This document shows positions 36,238 through 46,503 of a stretch of DNA of 64,000 bases, piece after piece. The translations under genes and the position numbers were made by a program. This DNA is from G965195345 sp965277775 (GTDB lineage: Bacteria > Pseudomonadota > Gammaproteobacteria > CAKMZV01). The notes beneath the pieces are model-generated. The model saw only the letters and a program-made list of their open reading frames with translations, searched no databases and was not told the origin of the DNA. The stretch lies in contig OZ255843.1 in NCBI GenBank assembly GCA_965277775.1, positions 930,001 through 994,000 of the forward strand. The letters are read 5' to 3'. How positions within the stretch are numbered: the stretch's first letter is position 1; each line of letters begins with the position of its first letter.

Positions 36238-36810
36238 ATGATTCTACTAAAGCGCTTTAGACTCGGTCTAATTTTAATTTTACTGACCTATGTCTCTGTC
36301 AGTTCAGCTCAAAGTTACAGCTGGGAAAGTAAATACTGGTTTGTCAATAGACACAATGATGAAATTCGGTTCTACACCTCTGGCAGAACGATTTTCCCAC
36401 AAAAAGTTGGATTCATCAAAAAGATCTCAAACTGCAATAAAAATTATTTTTGGGCTTTCTATAAAACAAACGATCCTGAGCTGAAATTAGACAAAAACGT
36501 TTCGGTAAAAATGGATGTCCGTGTTAAATCGCAACGATTTACCGTACCAATTGAATCGACGTCTTTGGCGCTCCAAATACCAGATTTCAACATGTTATCA
36601 GCTATGAGTCGCTCTGCCTTGCCCAATAAGTTGGATAAAAAATTGATTCGAGCTTTTAAAAAAGGCAACCATGCGGTCATCACAATCATCCCACCGAAAT
36701 CCTTACGAAATAAATTAGAATTGTCGCAGGACATATTTTCTTTAAAGGGGTTTACCGCGGTTCATAAAAGGGCATTGCAATATTGCAGGCGCCTGAAAAA
36801 ATCACTCTAA
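36238..36810 (+). CDS. Secreted hypothetical protein
   Basis: A 190-residue protein with a signal peptide (LGLILILLTYVSVSSA, cleaved near residue 24 before QSYSWES). The mature part is basic, with two Cys (NCNKNY, QYCRR) that could form a disulfide. No family recognised. It begins 5 bp after the GFA gene and is probably the last gene of that transcript. Confidence 0.65.
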   Translation: MILLKRFRLGLILILLTYVSVSSAQSYSWESKYWFVNRHNDEIRFYTSGRTIFPQKVGFIKKISNCNKNYFWAFYKTNDPELKLDKNVSVKMDVRVKSQRFTVPIESTSLALQIPDFNMLSAMSRSALPNKLDKKLIRAFKKGNHAVITIIPPKSLRNKLELSQDIFSLKGFTAVHKRALQYCRRLKKSL

Positions 36811-36851
36811 TTGTTTGAATGCAATCTTTATACGACATCAAACTAACCATC

Positions 36852-37586
36852 ATGAACGTTATCATTCTCCAGCACATCCCCATAGAAGATCCTGGTTATA
36901 TTAAAAAATTGATGGAATTCGATGGTTGGCAATTAACCACCATTGAATTGGACCAAGGCGAACGCATTCCTCAAAATCTGCAGGATTTTGATGCCATGCT
37001 TTGTATGGGTGGACCGATGGATACTTGGATGGAGGATGATCATCCATGGTTGATACACGAAAAACAGCAAATCAAAGAGTATGTCGTCCATTTAGAAAAG
37101 CCGTTTTTAGGATTTTGTTTGGGCGCGCAATTGTTAGGAGAAATTGTGGGTGGTCAGGTGGTTCGGTCAACGACCCCTGAAATCGGTGTCCTACCCATCC
37201 ATCTCAATCCAATTGCGGATAATGATGCCCTATTGCAAGGCATCCCGCAAAAAATACAAACAGTGCAGTGGCATTCCTATGAAGTTCAGGGCTTAGAGTC
37301 CCATCCAGATGTACACGTGCTCGCATCTTCAACCGAAACCAAATTTCAAGTATTTCGCTATAAAAACCACGCCTACGGCATCCAATTTCACATTGAAGTA
37401 AAACAGGATACTGTGCAAACATGGGGGGAAGTTCCCGAATACAAGCAAGCTTTGGAATCCAGCCTTGGATTAGGCGCGATTCACAGCTTTGATCAACAAG
37501 CGCAACAACAGCTCACAGAAATGAATAAGCATTGTAAAATTATGTACGATAATTTTAAAAAAATGATCACTGAACCGAGGAGATAA
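36852..37586 (+). CDS. Class I glutamine amidotransferase-like protein
   Basis: From the ATG at 36852 the protein is 244 residues and opens NVIILQHIPIEDPG, typical of the GuaA-like class I GATase family; an ATG at 36819 would add 11 unrelated residues. FCLGAQLLGE near residue 86 carries the nucleophile Cys, and QFHIEV near 177 the His and Glu of the triad. Stand-alone members hydrolyse amide or gamma-glutamyl bonds, but the substrate here is unknown. It starts the run with the dehydrogenase and dehydratase genes downstream (AGGAG gap of 2 bp), so a shared amide or amino-acid pathway is inferred. Confidence 0.85.
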   Translation: MNVIILQHIPIEDPGYIKKLMEFDGWQLTTIELDQGERIPQNLQDFDAMLCMGGPMDTWMEDDHPWLIHEKQQIKEYVVHLEKPFLGFCLGAQLLGEIVGGQVVRSTTPEIGVLPIHLNPIADNDALLQGIPQKIQTVQWHSYEVQGLESHPDVHVLASSTETKFQVFRYKNHAYGIQFHIEVKQDTVQTWGEVPEYKQALESSLGLGAIHSFDQQAQQQLTEMNKHCKIMYDNFKKMITEPRR

Positions 37587-37588
37587 TT

Positions 37589-38680
37589 ATGTCATCCAAT
37601 CAAAACATACCAAACCAAATGACCGCACTATTGCTGATGGGTCACGGTGGTTTAGACCAGTTAAACTATTGTCACGATGTGCCTGTGCCGCAGATTTCAG
37701 ATGACGAAGTCCTGATCCAAGTACACGCCGCAGGCGTTAATAACACGGACATCAATACGCGCATTGCTTGGTATTCAAAATCGGTGACGACGGCGACCAA
37801 TGAGGGCGGAGATTCAGGCTTCAATGAAGCCGATGATGAAGATGGCAGCTGGTCTGGTGAACCGCTACGTTTTCCTCGCATTCAGGGCGCTGACTGTTGT
37901 GGAACCATCATTAAGGTTGGGGCAAATGTCGATGCCAATCGCCTTGGAAATCGGATCATGGTTCGCCCAATGCAAGATCAAGGCGCGCCCTTTTATTGTT
38001 CAACCTTTGGTTCTGAAATGGATGGCGGTTTTGCCCAGTATGCCAAAGCAAAAGCCCATGAAACTTATGACATCAACTGTGATTGGAGCGATATTGAATT
38101 GGCTTCTATTCCCTGTTCTTATTCAACGGCTGAAGGCATGCTTCATCGGTCAAATGCAGGCGCCGAACGCATACTGATTCGAGGCGCTTCAGGCGGGGTG
38201 GGTTCGGCCGCCATTCAATTGGCAAAACGACGTGGTGCCACTGTCGTTGCCCAAGCTGACCCTTCCAAAGCTCAGCCATTGATCGCCGTTGGCGCAGACA
38301 TGGTGGTTGACCGAGACGCTGACTTAGTCAAAACTTTGGGTTCTGACAGCATTGATTTGGTCGTTGATTTGGTCGCAGGCAACGATTGGCCTGAGCTGCT
38401 AAAGTTGTTAAAACGCGGGGGGCGATATGTGGCATCAGGTGCCATTGCTGGACCGCTGGTTGAATTAGATGTCCGAACCTTGTACCTAAAGGATTTAACG
38501 TTATTTGGTAGCACTTACCAAGAACGGGTGGTTTTTGAAAATCTTATTCGCTACATAGAAAACGGTGAAATCCAACCATTGGTCGCAAAATCCTATCCGC
38601 TCAGTGAATTTGCCCAAGCGCAGCAAGACTTTCTGGCCAAGAAGTTTATCGGTAAACTTGTACTGGTACCACCCGCGTGA
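37589..38680 (+). CDS. MDR-family zinc-type alcohol dehydrogenase
   Basis: A 363-residue medium-chain dehydrogenase/reductase. The GroES-like domain (VLIQVHAAGVNNTDINTR) precedes a Rossmann domain with IRGASGGVGSAAIQLAKRRGATVVA, the NAD(P) motif. Catalytic zinc ligands are not complete in the usual positions, so it may be a zinc-independent quinone-reductase-like type. An unusual acidic loop (GDSGFNEADDEDGSWSGEP) lies near residue 75. AGGAGATAATT precedes the start. It overlaps the dehydratase start by 4 bp (GTGA). Confidence 0.85.
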   Translation: MSSNQNIPNQMTALLLMGHGGLDQLNYCHDVPVPQISDDEVLIQVHAAGVNNTDINTRIAWYSKSVTTATNEGGDSGFNEADDEDGSWSGEPLRFPRIQGADCCGTIIKVGANVDANRLGNRIMVRPMQDQGAPFYCSTFGSEMDGGFAQYAKAKAHETYDINCDWSDIELASIPCSYSTAEGMLHRSNAGAERILIRGASGGVGSAAIQLAKRRGATVVAQADPSKAQPLIAVGADMVVDRDADLVKTLGSDSIDLVVDLVAGNDWPELLKLLKRGGRYVASGAIAGPLVELDVRTLYLKDLTLFGSTYQERVVFENLIRYIENGEIQPLVAKSYPLSEFAQAQQDFLAKKFIGKLVLVPPA

Positions 38681-39798
38681 AAATAGTCAAAATAGCCGTT
38701 TATCAAGTTGATTTGCCTTATTCAGGTGGGGTTTATCTGCTGTCGAATGATCGCGAATATCACAGTTTTGATGGCACAATTGTCTGCGTTACCACCGATA
38801 CAGGCTTGCAAGGCTGGGGCGAATCTACGCCTTTTGGATCCACTTACATTGCAGCCCATGCGCTCGGAGTACGTGCGGCAATTGCCGAAATGGCACCGCA
38901 GATTATTGGCTTGAATCCTTGTCATTGCGACCGCATCAATGAGGCAATGGACCAGGCCTTAGTCGGACATCTTGCGGCTAAAACCGCCATTGATGTCGCT
39001 TGCTGGGACATCTTTGGTCAAGCAGTGTCTATGCCCGTGTGTGATTTATTGGGGGGGCGCATTCATCAATCCCTGCCGGTAATTTCTTCTATTTATGCAG
39101 GCGAGCCTGAAGACATGCGTCAGCGCGTACAAGCCCATCGTGCCCAAGGTTATTTGGGTCACTCAATCAAAATAGGCGCGCACGATGCCGACGGTGGCCC
39201 CGCCTTAGACGCTGAAAGAATCCGAGCTTGCTTGGCGGATCGAGTTGCAGGCGAATTCTTTCTGGTCGATGCCAATGGCGGCATGACCGTTGAAACGGTT
39301 TTGCGCATGCTACAACTTTTGCCCAAACAATTGGACTTTGTGATTGAGGCGCCTTGTGCAACCTGGCGCGAGAATATGTCATTGCGTAAAAGAACCCAGT
39401 ACCCGATGATTTTTGATGAATTGGCCAATAGTGATTCCTCCATTATTGACATCATTGCGCAAGATGCTGCTGAGGGCATCGGTTTGAAAATTTCAAAAGC
39501 AGGCGGACTCACCAGAGGACGACGCCAAAGAGACATGTGCCTTGCTGCTGGCTTAACCTTAAGCGTACAAGACACCGTGGGTTCTGATATTGCCTTTGCT
39601 GCAGTGGTGCACTTAGGACAAACCATTCCGAGCAAGTTTTTACGCTGTGTTTTAGACACCCGCGATATGGTTAGTGTTAGCACGGCGCAATTTAAAGCCC
39701 CCATAAAAGATGGTGGCGTTATTGCACCAGATGCCCCTGGTTTGGGTGTCACGCCAGATTATTCGGTCATAGGTGAGCCTGTTGCCGTTTATGCTTAG
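38677..39798 (+). CDS. Enolase-superfamily dehydratase (hydroxyproline type)
   Basis: A 373-residue member of the mandelate racemase group. Metal ligands are visible: VDANGG near residue 205, EAPC near 228 and DELANSD near 250. LKISKAGG near 273 carries a catalytic Lys and DTVGSDIA near 300 the partner region. The layout resembles cis-3-hydroxy-L-proline dehydratase and hydroxyproline-betaine epimerase (HpbD-like). In the KxK position the sequence reads SIK, so the first Lys is replaced, as in that subgroup. The start is GTG overlapping the dehydrogenase stop. Substrate remains inference. Confidence 0.75.
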   Translation: MKIVKIAVYQVDLPYSGGVYLLSNDREYHSFDGTIVCVTTDTGLQGWGESTPFGSTYIAAHALGVRAAIAEMAPQIIGLNPCHCDRINEAMDQALVGHLAAKTAIDVACWDIFGQAVSMPVCDLLGGRIHQSLPVISSIYAGEPEDMRQRVQAHRAQGYLGHSIKIGAHDADGGPALDAERIRACLADRVAGEFFLVDANGGMTVETVLRMLQLLPKQLDFVIEAPCATWRENMSLRKRTQYPMIFDELANSDSSIIDIIAQDAAEGIGLKISKAGGLTRGRRQRDMCLAAGLTLSVQDTVGSDIAFAAVVHLGQTIPSKFLRCVLDTRDMVSVSTAQFKAPIKDGGVIAPDAPGLGVTPDYSVIGEPVAVYA

Positions 39799-40035
39799 CA
39801 AAATGACAAACCTCAATGAGTCATTCGATCTCATTTATTTTTGCAATTGAAGGCGAATATAAAAGCAAAAATTTGCAATAAATTGTATAAATAGCCTCAG
39901 AATTGTATGACCTTGTTGCCATGAAAAATTGACGACATAATCATTGAGGGTCATTGGGCAAAGCGTCTTTTACCCATCTATTGGCACAAGCCTCAGCTTT
40001 ACACAAAATGAAACTTCAACCGGCAGTATAACACC

Positions 40036-40815
40036 ATGCAAGATCAAATAATTATCCGCACAGACTCCGAAAAAATCAGCACACTCACACTCAACAGACC
40101 TGAAAAATATAATGCTTTGTCAGCACAAATGCTGAGTACACTGCAGCAACATTTGGAAGCCATTGCTGAAGACAAAAATATTCATGTGGTGATTCTTGCT
40201 GGCGCAGGAAAATCATTTTGTGCTGGACACGATTTGAAAGAAATGCGATCGCACGAAGAACAAGCATTTCATCAATCGTTGTTTGATCAATGTAGTCGGA
40301 TGATGTTAACGCTTCATCAATTGCCTCAACCGGTCATTGCCCAAGTGGATGGCATTGCGACGGCTGCTGGTTGTCAGTTGGTCGCTAATTGTGATTTAGC
40401 CGTGGCTTCTACCAAAGCAAAGTTTGCCGTTTCAGGCATTAATGTGGGTTTGTTTTGCTCAACCCCTGCTGTGCCACTGAGCCGCAATATCAGCCGAAAA
40501 AAAGCCATGCACATGCTTCTGACCGGTGACTTTATTGATGCCGATCGAGCCTATCAAATGGGTTTGGTCAACCAAGTGGTTGAATCGCCAGACCTTGATT
40601 CTGCCACCCGAGCCATGGCATTGAAAATCGCCCAAAAATCGCCTTTGGCCGTGCGCGTAGGTAAAGATATGTTTTACCAACAGCTGCCCTTGAGCATGGA
40701 AGAAGCTTATGCGTTTGCCAGTCAGCGAATGGCGTGCAACATGAATTCTGAAGATGCGCGTGAAGGCATCGATGCCTTTTTACAGAAAAGAACCCCTGCA
40801 TGGAAAGGGCAATGA
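40036..40815 (+). CDS. Enoyl-CoA hydratase/isomerase family protein
   Basis: A 259-residue crotonase-fold protein. GAGKSFCAGHDLKEM near residue 55 and VDGIATAAGCQLVANCDLAVAS near 103 form the oxyanion hole that holds the CoA thioester. The catalytic Glu pair of the classic hydratase is not obvious: ATAAGCQLV replaces the usual GxALGGGxEL, so it resembles the ECHDC3-like group, whose reaction is unclear. It precedes dnaE by 19 bp and may be co-transcribed. A 237-bp gap with a 9-bp inverted repeat (39811-39819 and 39941-39949) lies upstream. Confidence 0.85.
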   Translation: MQDQIIIRTDSEKISTLTLNRPEKYNALSAQMLSTLQQHLEAIAEDKNIHVVILAGAGKSFCAGHDLKEMRSHEEQAFHQSLFDQCSRMMLTLHQLPQPVIAQVDGIATAAGCQLVANCDLAVASTKAKFAVSGINVGLFCSTPAVPLSRNISRKKAMHMLLTGDFIDADRAYQMGLVNQVVESPDLDSATRAMALKIAQKSPLAVRVGKDMFYQQLPLSMEEAYAFASQRMACNMNSEDAREGIDAFLQKRTPAWKGQ

Positions 40816-40834
40816 GAATAGTTGACTAACAACG

Positions 40835-43800
40835 ATGCTACAGCCCTTTGTCCATCTCCATCTGCATTCTGAATATTCAATCATTGACAGTACCGTTCGC
40901 ATCAATGCCTTAATTGACGCCTGCATTGCTGAAAACATGCCCGCCGTGGCAATAACGGACGAAATGAATTTGTTCGCCATGGTCAAATTCTATCAAGCCG
41001 CCTGCAAAAAAGGGATTAAACCCATTATTGGCGCAGATATTTGGGTGTGCGAGGCTGGTGGTATTTGTGGCAAAGTGACCCTATTAGTGATGAATAAAAC
41101 GGGATTTTATAATCTTTCACAGTTGATTTCAGAAGGTTGGCTCAGACCCAGGGTTAATGGCAAAGTCGCGGTTTTAGAAGACCAACTATTGAGCAAACAA
41201 GCAGGTTTAATTCTCCTCGCTGGTGGTCATCAGAACTATTTCCAAAACTTCAATATCAATCAATTAAGCGAAGTATTAGAGCATTGGAAAAATGTTTTTG
41301 GTGACCGCATATTTTTAGAAATTCAACGGCTGGGTCGCCCCGAAGAAAACCAATGGATTCAACAAGCCATTGATGCGGCAACGCAACAAGGCGTGGGGTT
41401 GGTTGCGAGCAATGATGTGCGTTTCATCCATGCAGATGATTACGAGGTGCACCAAGCGCGCGTGGGCATCAACCTCAATGAAAAATTGGGATCAGAGGTA
41501 TTAGACCATTTGTACACCAATGGTCAATGTTTTAAAAGCATCAAAGAAATGAATGCTTTATTCTCCGATATCCCCAGCGCCCTGCAAAATACTTGGGAAA
41601 TCGCCCAACGCTGTAATTTAGAATTGACTTTGGGTCAACCACAATTGCCCACATTTCCCCATAGTGGAAACTTGTCAGAGGCTGACTACTTATGCAAAAA
41701 ATCCTTAGAAGGTCTCAAGGCACGATTTGAGACCAGCGCCATCCCCAACGAGCATCAAGATCAATATGTTGCCCGCTTGAACAGTGAGCTTGAAATCATT
41801 CTCAGTACCCATTTTGAAGGCTATTTTTTGATCGTTGCCGATTTTATTGGCTGGGCAAAAGATCAAAATATCCCCGTTGGACCTGGCCGTGGTTCGGGTG
41901 CAGGCTCCTTAGTGGCGTATGCGCTTAATATCATCGACATTGATCCTTTGAAATATGGGCTACTATTTGAACGATTTTTGAACTCTGAACGAATTTCCAT
42001 GCCTGATTTTGACATTGATTTTTGTATGGAACGACGCGACGAGGTCATCGAGTATGTCGCCAAACAATACGGCGCAGATCAAGTCTCTCAAATCATCACC
42101 TTTGGTACCATGGCGGCCAGAGCGGTGGTTCGTGACAGCGCCCGCGTTAGATCATTAGCGCCTTTTGTCGGAGACCGTATTGCTAAGATGATCCCCAATA
42201 CGCTGGGTATTACCTTAGAAGTCGCCAGCGAGCAGTCAGATGCGCTACGAAAAGCGCTCGCCGAAGATGACGAGGTCCGCGGTGTTATGAATCTGGCCAC
42301 TCGATTAGAAGGCTTGGTGCGCAATGCTGGTAAGCACGCGGGTGGGGTGGTCATCGCACCCACCACAATCACAAAATTTTCACCCTTATACAAAGACGAG
42401 TCTGATGGTGAAGGCACCGTCACTCAATTTGATAAAGACGATGTCGAAACCATGGGCTTGGTCAAATTTGATTTCTTGGGTTTACGCACATTAACCATCA
42501 TCCAAAAAGCCGTGGATTCGATCAATCGCCGAAAAACGGCAGAAACCCAAGCCATTGCCATTGAGCAAGTGCCGTTGGATGACCCCAAGGCGTTTCAGAT
42601 TTTAAAGAACACCGATACATTGTCTATATTTCAGTGTGAATCAGCAGGCATTCGGATGTGGATGGGTAAAATGCAACCCAACTGTTTTGAAGACATCATC
42701 GCCTTAGTCGCATTGTATAGACCTGGCCCACTTTCCTCAGGGATGATTGATGATTTCATCAACAGAAAAGCGGGCAAAGAAACATTCTCCTTTCTTCATC
42801 CCGATTTAGAACCCATATTGAAGGAAACTTATGGTGTTTTTATCTATCAAGAACAAGTCATGCAATGCGCTCAAATATTGGCTGATTACACCCTTGGTGA
42901 AGCTGATTTGTTGCGACGAGCCATGGGTAAGAAGAAACCCGAAGAAATGGCTCAACAAGAATCTATATTCTTAAGCCGTGCCATGAACAATGGCGTCAAT
43001 GAAACAACGGCGAAAAAAATCTTCGATTTGATGGCAGAATTTGCTGAATATGGCTTTAATAAATCGCATTCTGCTGCCTATGCCCTTATCACCTATCAAA
43101 CCGCCTGGTTAAAAGCGAATCATTCCATAGATTTTTATATGGCCTGTATGAATGTCGTGCTTGATAATCTTGACAACATTAGGGCGCTGGTCAAAGATGC
43201 AGAGCGTCGAGGCATCAAGGTTCAACCGCCTAATATAAATGATTCTAAAGTTCAATTTAGCATTTCAGATCGCCAAGAGATTATCTGGGGCTTAGCCGCC
43301 ATTAAGGGATTCGGACGAGGTCCTGCAACCATCATTGAGCAGGCTCAAAATCCAGAGCAGCCCTTCTCAGATTTATTTGATTTTTGCCAGCGCGTGCCCG
43401 TGAATACCATAGGACGAAAAGGTTTAGAATACTTAACATTGAGTGGGGCTTTTGATTGTTTCAAGCAAGATCGAGCGGTTTTAATGGAAACCTTGCCCGC
43501 TGCATTTAGAGAGGCCGAACAACAACATACCGACAATCAAACAGGTCAATCCTCTCTGTTTTCAGGCGGGACGAGTCAGCTTTCTAAATTGGAGTACAAC
43601 CCCGCACCACCGATGTACACCATAGAAAAGTTGAACCAAGAAAGGGCATTAACGGGCAGTTATTTGACGGGTCATCCCTTAGACTATTTTGCCGAAGATT
43701 TAAATTTGTGTCAATGCCTGACCATTCAACAGCTTCAGCAGAAATGTCAAGATATGCGCCCAAATTCGTTTCAACAAGAACTGAGTGTTGTTGGCGAAAT

Positions 43801-44269
43801 TGAACTGATTCGAATGAGAAATACCAAGAGAAATAGGGAAATCTGTGAAATATTAATTGCCGACCAAAATGGCAAATTAGAGGTTGTTGTCGATCATTGG
43901 ATGAATCTGCGCGAAGAAGGCGTGCTAAAAAAAGGACAAATCTTAGTGTTCACGGGTACGCCAAATTTTAATGAACGCCAAGGCGGCGTACGCTTACAAG
44001 TTAATAAGGCAATGACCTTATCAGCAAAACGCCAAGAATGCTATGCACACATTGAAGTCATTGTCGATCCAGCAAAAATGACGCCCCTTCAGCAAACATT
44101 CCTTGTGGCATTAAAGTCAGATGAAGAAGGCATTGCATTACAATTTCGCTATCAAACCGAAACCGTTCAGGCAATGTTTCAATCGCCCTATAAACTACAA
44201 TATTTAGATAAACCATGGGTGATTTTTCGACAACTTTTCCCCAAATCCTATCGTGTTCATATTAAATAA
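40835..44269 (+). CDS. dnaE: DNA polymerase III alpha subunit
   Basis: The replicative polymerase, 1144 residues. Order: PHP domain (FVHLHLHSEYS onward), C-family polymerase core (GPGRGSGAGSLVAYAL near 350, MPDFDIDFCMERRDEVIEYV near 390 with catalytic Asp), finger and beta-binding region, and an OB fold (ELSVVGEIELIRMRNTKRNREICEIL near 980). All expected motifs are present. It lies between the hydratase gene and lptF, an unusual place: in E. coli, dnaE lies in the lpxD-fabZ-lpxAB-rnhB-dnaE-accA cluster. Confidence 0.98.
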   Translation: MLQPFVHLHLHSEYSIIDSTVRINALIDACIAENMPAVAITDEMNLFAMVKFYQAACKKGIKPIIGADIWVCEAGGICGKVTLLVMNKTGFYNLSQLISEGWLRPRVNGKVAVLEDQLLSKQAGLILLAGGHQNYFQNFNINQLSEVLEHWKNVFGDRIFLEIQRLGRPEENQWIQQAIDAATQQGVGLVASNDVRFIHADDYEVHQARVGINLNEKLGSEVLDHLYTNGQCFKSIKEMNALFSDIPSALQNTWEIAQRCNLELTLGQPQLPTFPHSGNLSEADYLCKKSLEGLKARFETSAIPNEHQDQYVARLNSELEIILSTHFEGYFLIVADFIGWAKDQNIPVGPGRGSGAGSLVAYALNIIDIDPLKYGLLFERFLNSERISMPDFDIDFCMERRDEVIEYVAKQYGADQVSQIITFGTMAARAVVRDSARVRSLAPFVGDRIAKMIPNTLGITLEVASEQSDALRKALAEDDEVRGVMNLATRLEGLVRNAGKHAGGVVIAPTTITKFSPLYKDESDGEGTVTQFDKDDVETMGLVKFDFLGLRTLTIIQKAVDSINRRKTAETQAIAIEQVPLDDPKAFQILKNTDTLSIFQCESAGIRMWMGKMQPNCFEDIIALVALYRPGPLSSGMIDDFINRKAGKETFSFLHPDLEPILKETYGVFIYQEQVMQCAQILADYTLGEADLLRRAMGKKKPEEMAQQESIFLSRAMNNGVNETTAKKIFDLMAEFAEYGFNKSHSAAYALITYQTAWLKANHSIDFYMACMNVVLDNLDNIRALVKDAERRGIKVQPPNINDSKVQFSISDRQEIIWGLAAIKGFGRGPATIIEQAQNPEQPFSDLFDFCQRVPVNTIGRKGLEYLTLSGAFDCFKQDRAVLMETLPAAFREAEQQHTDNQTGQSSLFSGGTSQLSKLEYNPAPPMYTIEKLNQERALTGSYLTGHPLDYFAEDLNLCQCLTIQQLQQKCQDMRPNSFQQELSVVGEIELIRMRNTKRNREICEILIADQNGKLEVVVDHWMNLREEGVLKKGQILVFTGTPNFNERQGGVRLQVNKAMTLSAKRQECYAHIEVIVDPAKMTPLQQTFLVALKSDEEGIALQFRYQTETVQAMFQSPYKLQYLDKPWVIFRQLFPKSYRVHIK

Positions 44270-44294
44270 TCTCCAATCCACTTCTGTCGTATAG

Positions 44295-45377
44295 ATGAAA
44301 TTGACTTACTATATCGTCAGGCAAATGATGGTCTTCTTTGTCATCATCAGTGGCATATTTGTTGTTTTAAGTATAGGGTCTCGCGCATCGGACATTCTGG
44401 GGGGGTACATCAGTCGCAACTTACCCGTAGAAACAATATTGCCAGTCCTTTGGAGTTTCGTGCCTGAAACATTTTTGGTCATTTTCGGCTTGGGCATTTT
44501 TCTCAGTGTGATCCTCACTTTAACAAAGTTAAACCATCATTCTGAAATGCCTATTATTTTTAATAGTGGTTTATCTTCTGGGTTTTTAATGCGGTGCGTT
44601 TTATGGTTTATAATGCCGTGGTTGCCCTTAATTTTGTGGTTGTCATTATCCTATGCCCCTGAGGCAAAAATCTCGGGCAAAAGAGCTTTTGAACAGGCCA
44701 ATGTCAGTTTAAATTTGATCTTTGAACCAGGCTTATTGCAAAATTATGGGGAAAGTATGTTGTACGCGAGCAAACAAGGGAATCAGGAACAAATCGGATT
44801 TGTTGCGCGCTTTCTGGAAAATGGCAAAACATATATCATTTCTGCCCAAGAATCACAAAATTTTCAAAAGGATGGGCAAACTTGGATACGATTTAACAAA
44901 GGTTTTCAACTGGTTGATTCAACCAATGTTGAAACGACTGAGCTGATGCACTTTGAAACGCTTGAGTTAACCTTACCACAAATCATCGGGCAGGCTAAGC
45001 AGATCGGCGTGAATGACCCAAATTTTGCCCCCTTTTCTCAATTGTTGGATCAAGCGGATAATCAACAAGCACGCACAGAAATTCACTGGCGTTTCTCTTA
45101 TGCGATCAGTGCCATATTAATGGCATTATTGGCAGTTTTCTTAGTGCCATACAGACCTCGAGGCGGGCGTTTTATCAGTGTGGCATTAGGTCTGGTGATT
45201 TTTGTCTTTTACGCCACCTTAGTCACCACACTAAGGCGGCTGTCTGAAGAAGGCACATTGAATCCTGACATGGCTTTTGGCGGCTTGTACGCACTGATCG
45301 TCTTGTTAATCGCCATCGCTTGGATGAACCATCAGCGACTGTTTCAACTAAAGAAAAAGGTCATTCGATCACAATGA
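44295..45377 (+). CDS. lptF: LPS export permease LptF
   Basis: One of two permeases of the LptB2FG transporter, which lifts lipopolysaccharide from the inner membrane to the LptC-A-D bridge. 360 residues with three membrane spans before and three after a periplasmic beta-jellyroll (about residues 140-260), the usual YjgP/YjgQ layout. It starts 26 bp after dnaE, and its stop overlaps the lptG start by 4 bp (ATGA). Confidence 0.94.
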   Translation: MKLTYYIVRQMMVFFVIISGIFVVLSIGSRASDILGGYISRNLPVETILPVLWSFVPETFLVIFGLGIFLSVILTLTKLNHHSEMPIIFNSGLSSGFLMRCVLWFIMPWLPLILWLSLSYAPEAKISGKRAFEQANVSLNLIFEPGLLQNYGESMLYASKQGNQEQIGFVARFLENGKTYIISAQESQNFQKDGQTWIRFNKGFQLVDSTNVETTELMHFETLELTLPQIIGQAKQIGVNDPNFAPFSQLLDQADNQQARTEIHWRFSYAISAILMALLAVFLVPYRPRGGRFISVALGLVIFVFYATLVTTLRRLSEEGTLNPDMAFGGLYALIVLLIAIAWMNHQRLFQLKKKVIRSQ

Positions 45378-46462
45378 TTACCCAATACATCACTAAAAAA
45401 TGTTTGCTGGCGGCATTGTTGATTTTTATGGGCTTTTTAGTCTTCTTTTTGATCATTGGCTTCGCTGCAGAATCGAGCGCAGTCAAAGATGATTATGGAT
45501 TCCTTAGCGCATTGTTGTATGTTTTTTTGAATACGGGCAATCTATTTTCAACCATTATCCCCATCATGGGGTTGTTTGTTTTTTTGTTGGTTTTTGGTGC
45601 ACTGGCTGGTGGTAGTGAGTTAATCGCATTGCAAGCCAGTGGTGTGTCATATCATGCCATACTAAAAACAGCCATCATTGCTTGTATGAGTGTTTTTTTT
45701 CTGCTTTGGGGTAGCAATGAACTTTTAGCCCCTGTTGGACACAGCACGGCTGAAGTATTCAAAGCTCAGCGCCTAAATAAACCCATTATTACCGGTAGCC
45801 AGAATGTTTGGATCAAGAAGGATAACTATTTTCTTTATATTAAAAGTTTGGTTAATTTGGATGTATTAAGCGACGTTAAAATATATTATTTTGATGAACA
45901 ATCTCGTCCTGTTAGAGTACTACAAGCCAAGAATGCCAATCGCACCGACGAGGATACTTGGACGTTGTATGACGTCAACTCGTTAGACATCAACCATGAC
46001 GATCAATTAACCAATCTAAATGCGCGCCGATCCACGCAGTCTGAACTCAAAATAGAACGGCTGATTGATCGTGACCGAGTGCGCTTTATTTCTGTGGCTT
46101 CTGAGTCGCTGCATCTTTGGCAAATATTCAAGCAACTGCAACATTTATCCAACAATGACCTGACGGATCCTGCTTTGTCGTTAGGATTTTGGCGAAGAGC
46201 CTTCTCTCCCATATCTATGCTGGGCTTTATATTGATATTATTGCCCCTATTCCTCGGCTCTACTCGACGCCGAGGTGTGGGAGAACGATTGCTCATTGGC
46301 TTAATGATTGGTATTCCATATTTTGTACTCACACAGCTCAGCCAAAACATCTCAATCGCTTATAACATCCCCCCATTTATAGCCACAGCATCAATCCCAT
46401 GCACTCTGTTGTTAGTTGGACTGCTGCGGTATTGGCAAATGACTAAGCCCACGAGCACATAA
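45374..46462 (+). CDS. lptG: LPS export permease LptG
   Basis: Partner of LptF in the LptB2FG transporter. From the ATG at 45374 it is 362 residues; upstream TTG/ATG choices in frame are inside lptF. It has the six-span YjgP/YjgQ layout with a central periplasmic domain; LYKYVNRLNI-like opening reads MITQYITKKCLLAALLIF. The 4-bp overlap with lptF indicates coupled translation. It converges with the SUMF1 gene 41 bp away. Confidence 0.93.
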   Translation: MITQYITKKCLLAALLIFMGFLVFFLIIGFAAESSAVKDDYGFLSALLYVFLNTGNLFSTIIPIMGLFVFLLVFGALAGGSELIALQASGVSYHAILKTAIIACMSVFFLLWGSNELLAPVGHSTAEVFKAQRLNKPIITGSQNVWIKKDNYFLYIKSLVNLDVLSDVKIYYFDEQSRPVRVLQAKNANRTDEDTWTLYDVNSLDINHDDQLTNLNARRSTQSELKIERLIDRDRVRFISVASESLHLWQIFKQLQHLSNNDLTDPALSLGFWRRAFSPISMLGFILILLPLFLGSTRRRGVGERLLIGLMIGIPYFVLTQLSQNISIAYNIPPFIATASIPCTLLLVGLLRYWQMTKPTST

Positions 46463-46503
46463 TTTCCTGCCCTTTAGCAAAGGCATAAAACGAATCAAGT
46501 TGG

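Noticed and set aside
39159..39752. 197-codon antisense frame
   Set aside because: Opposite strand of the dehydratase gene, whose motifs are complete; no ribosome binding site.
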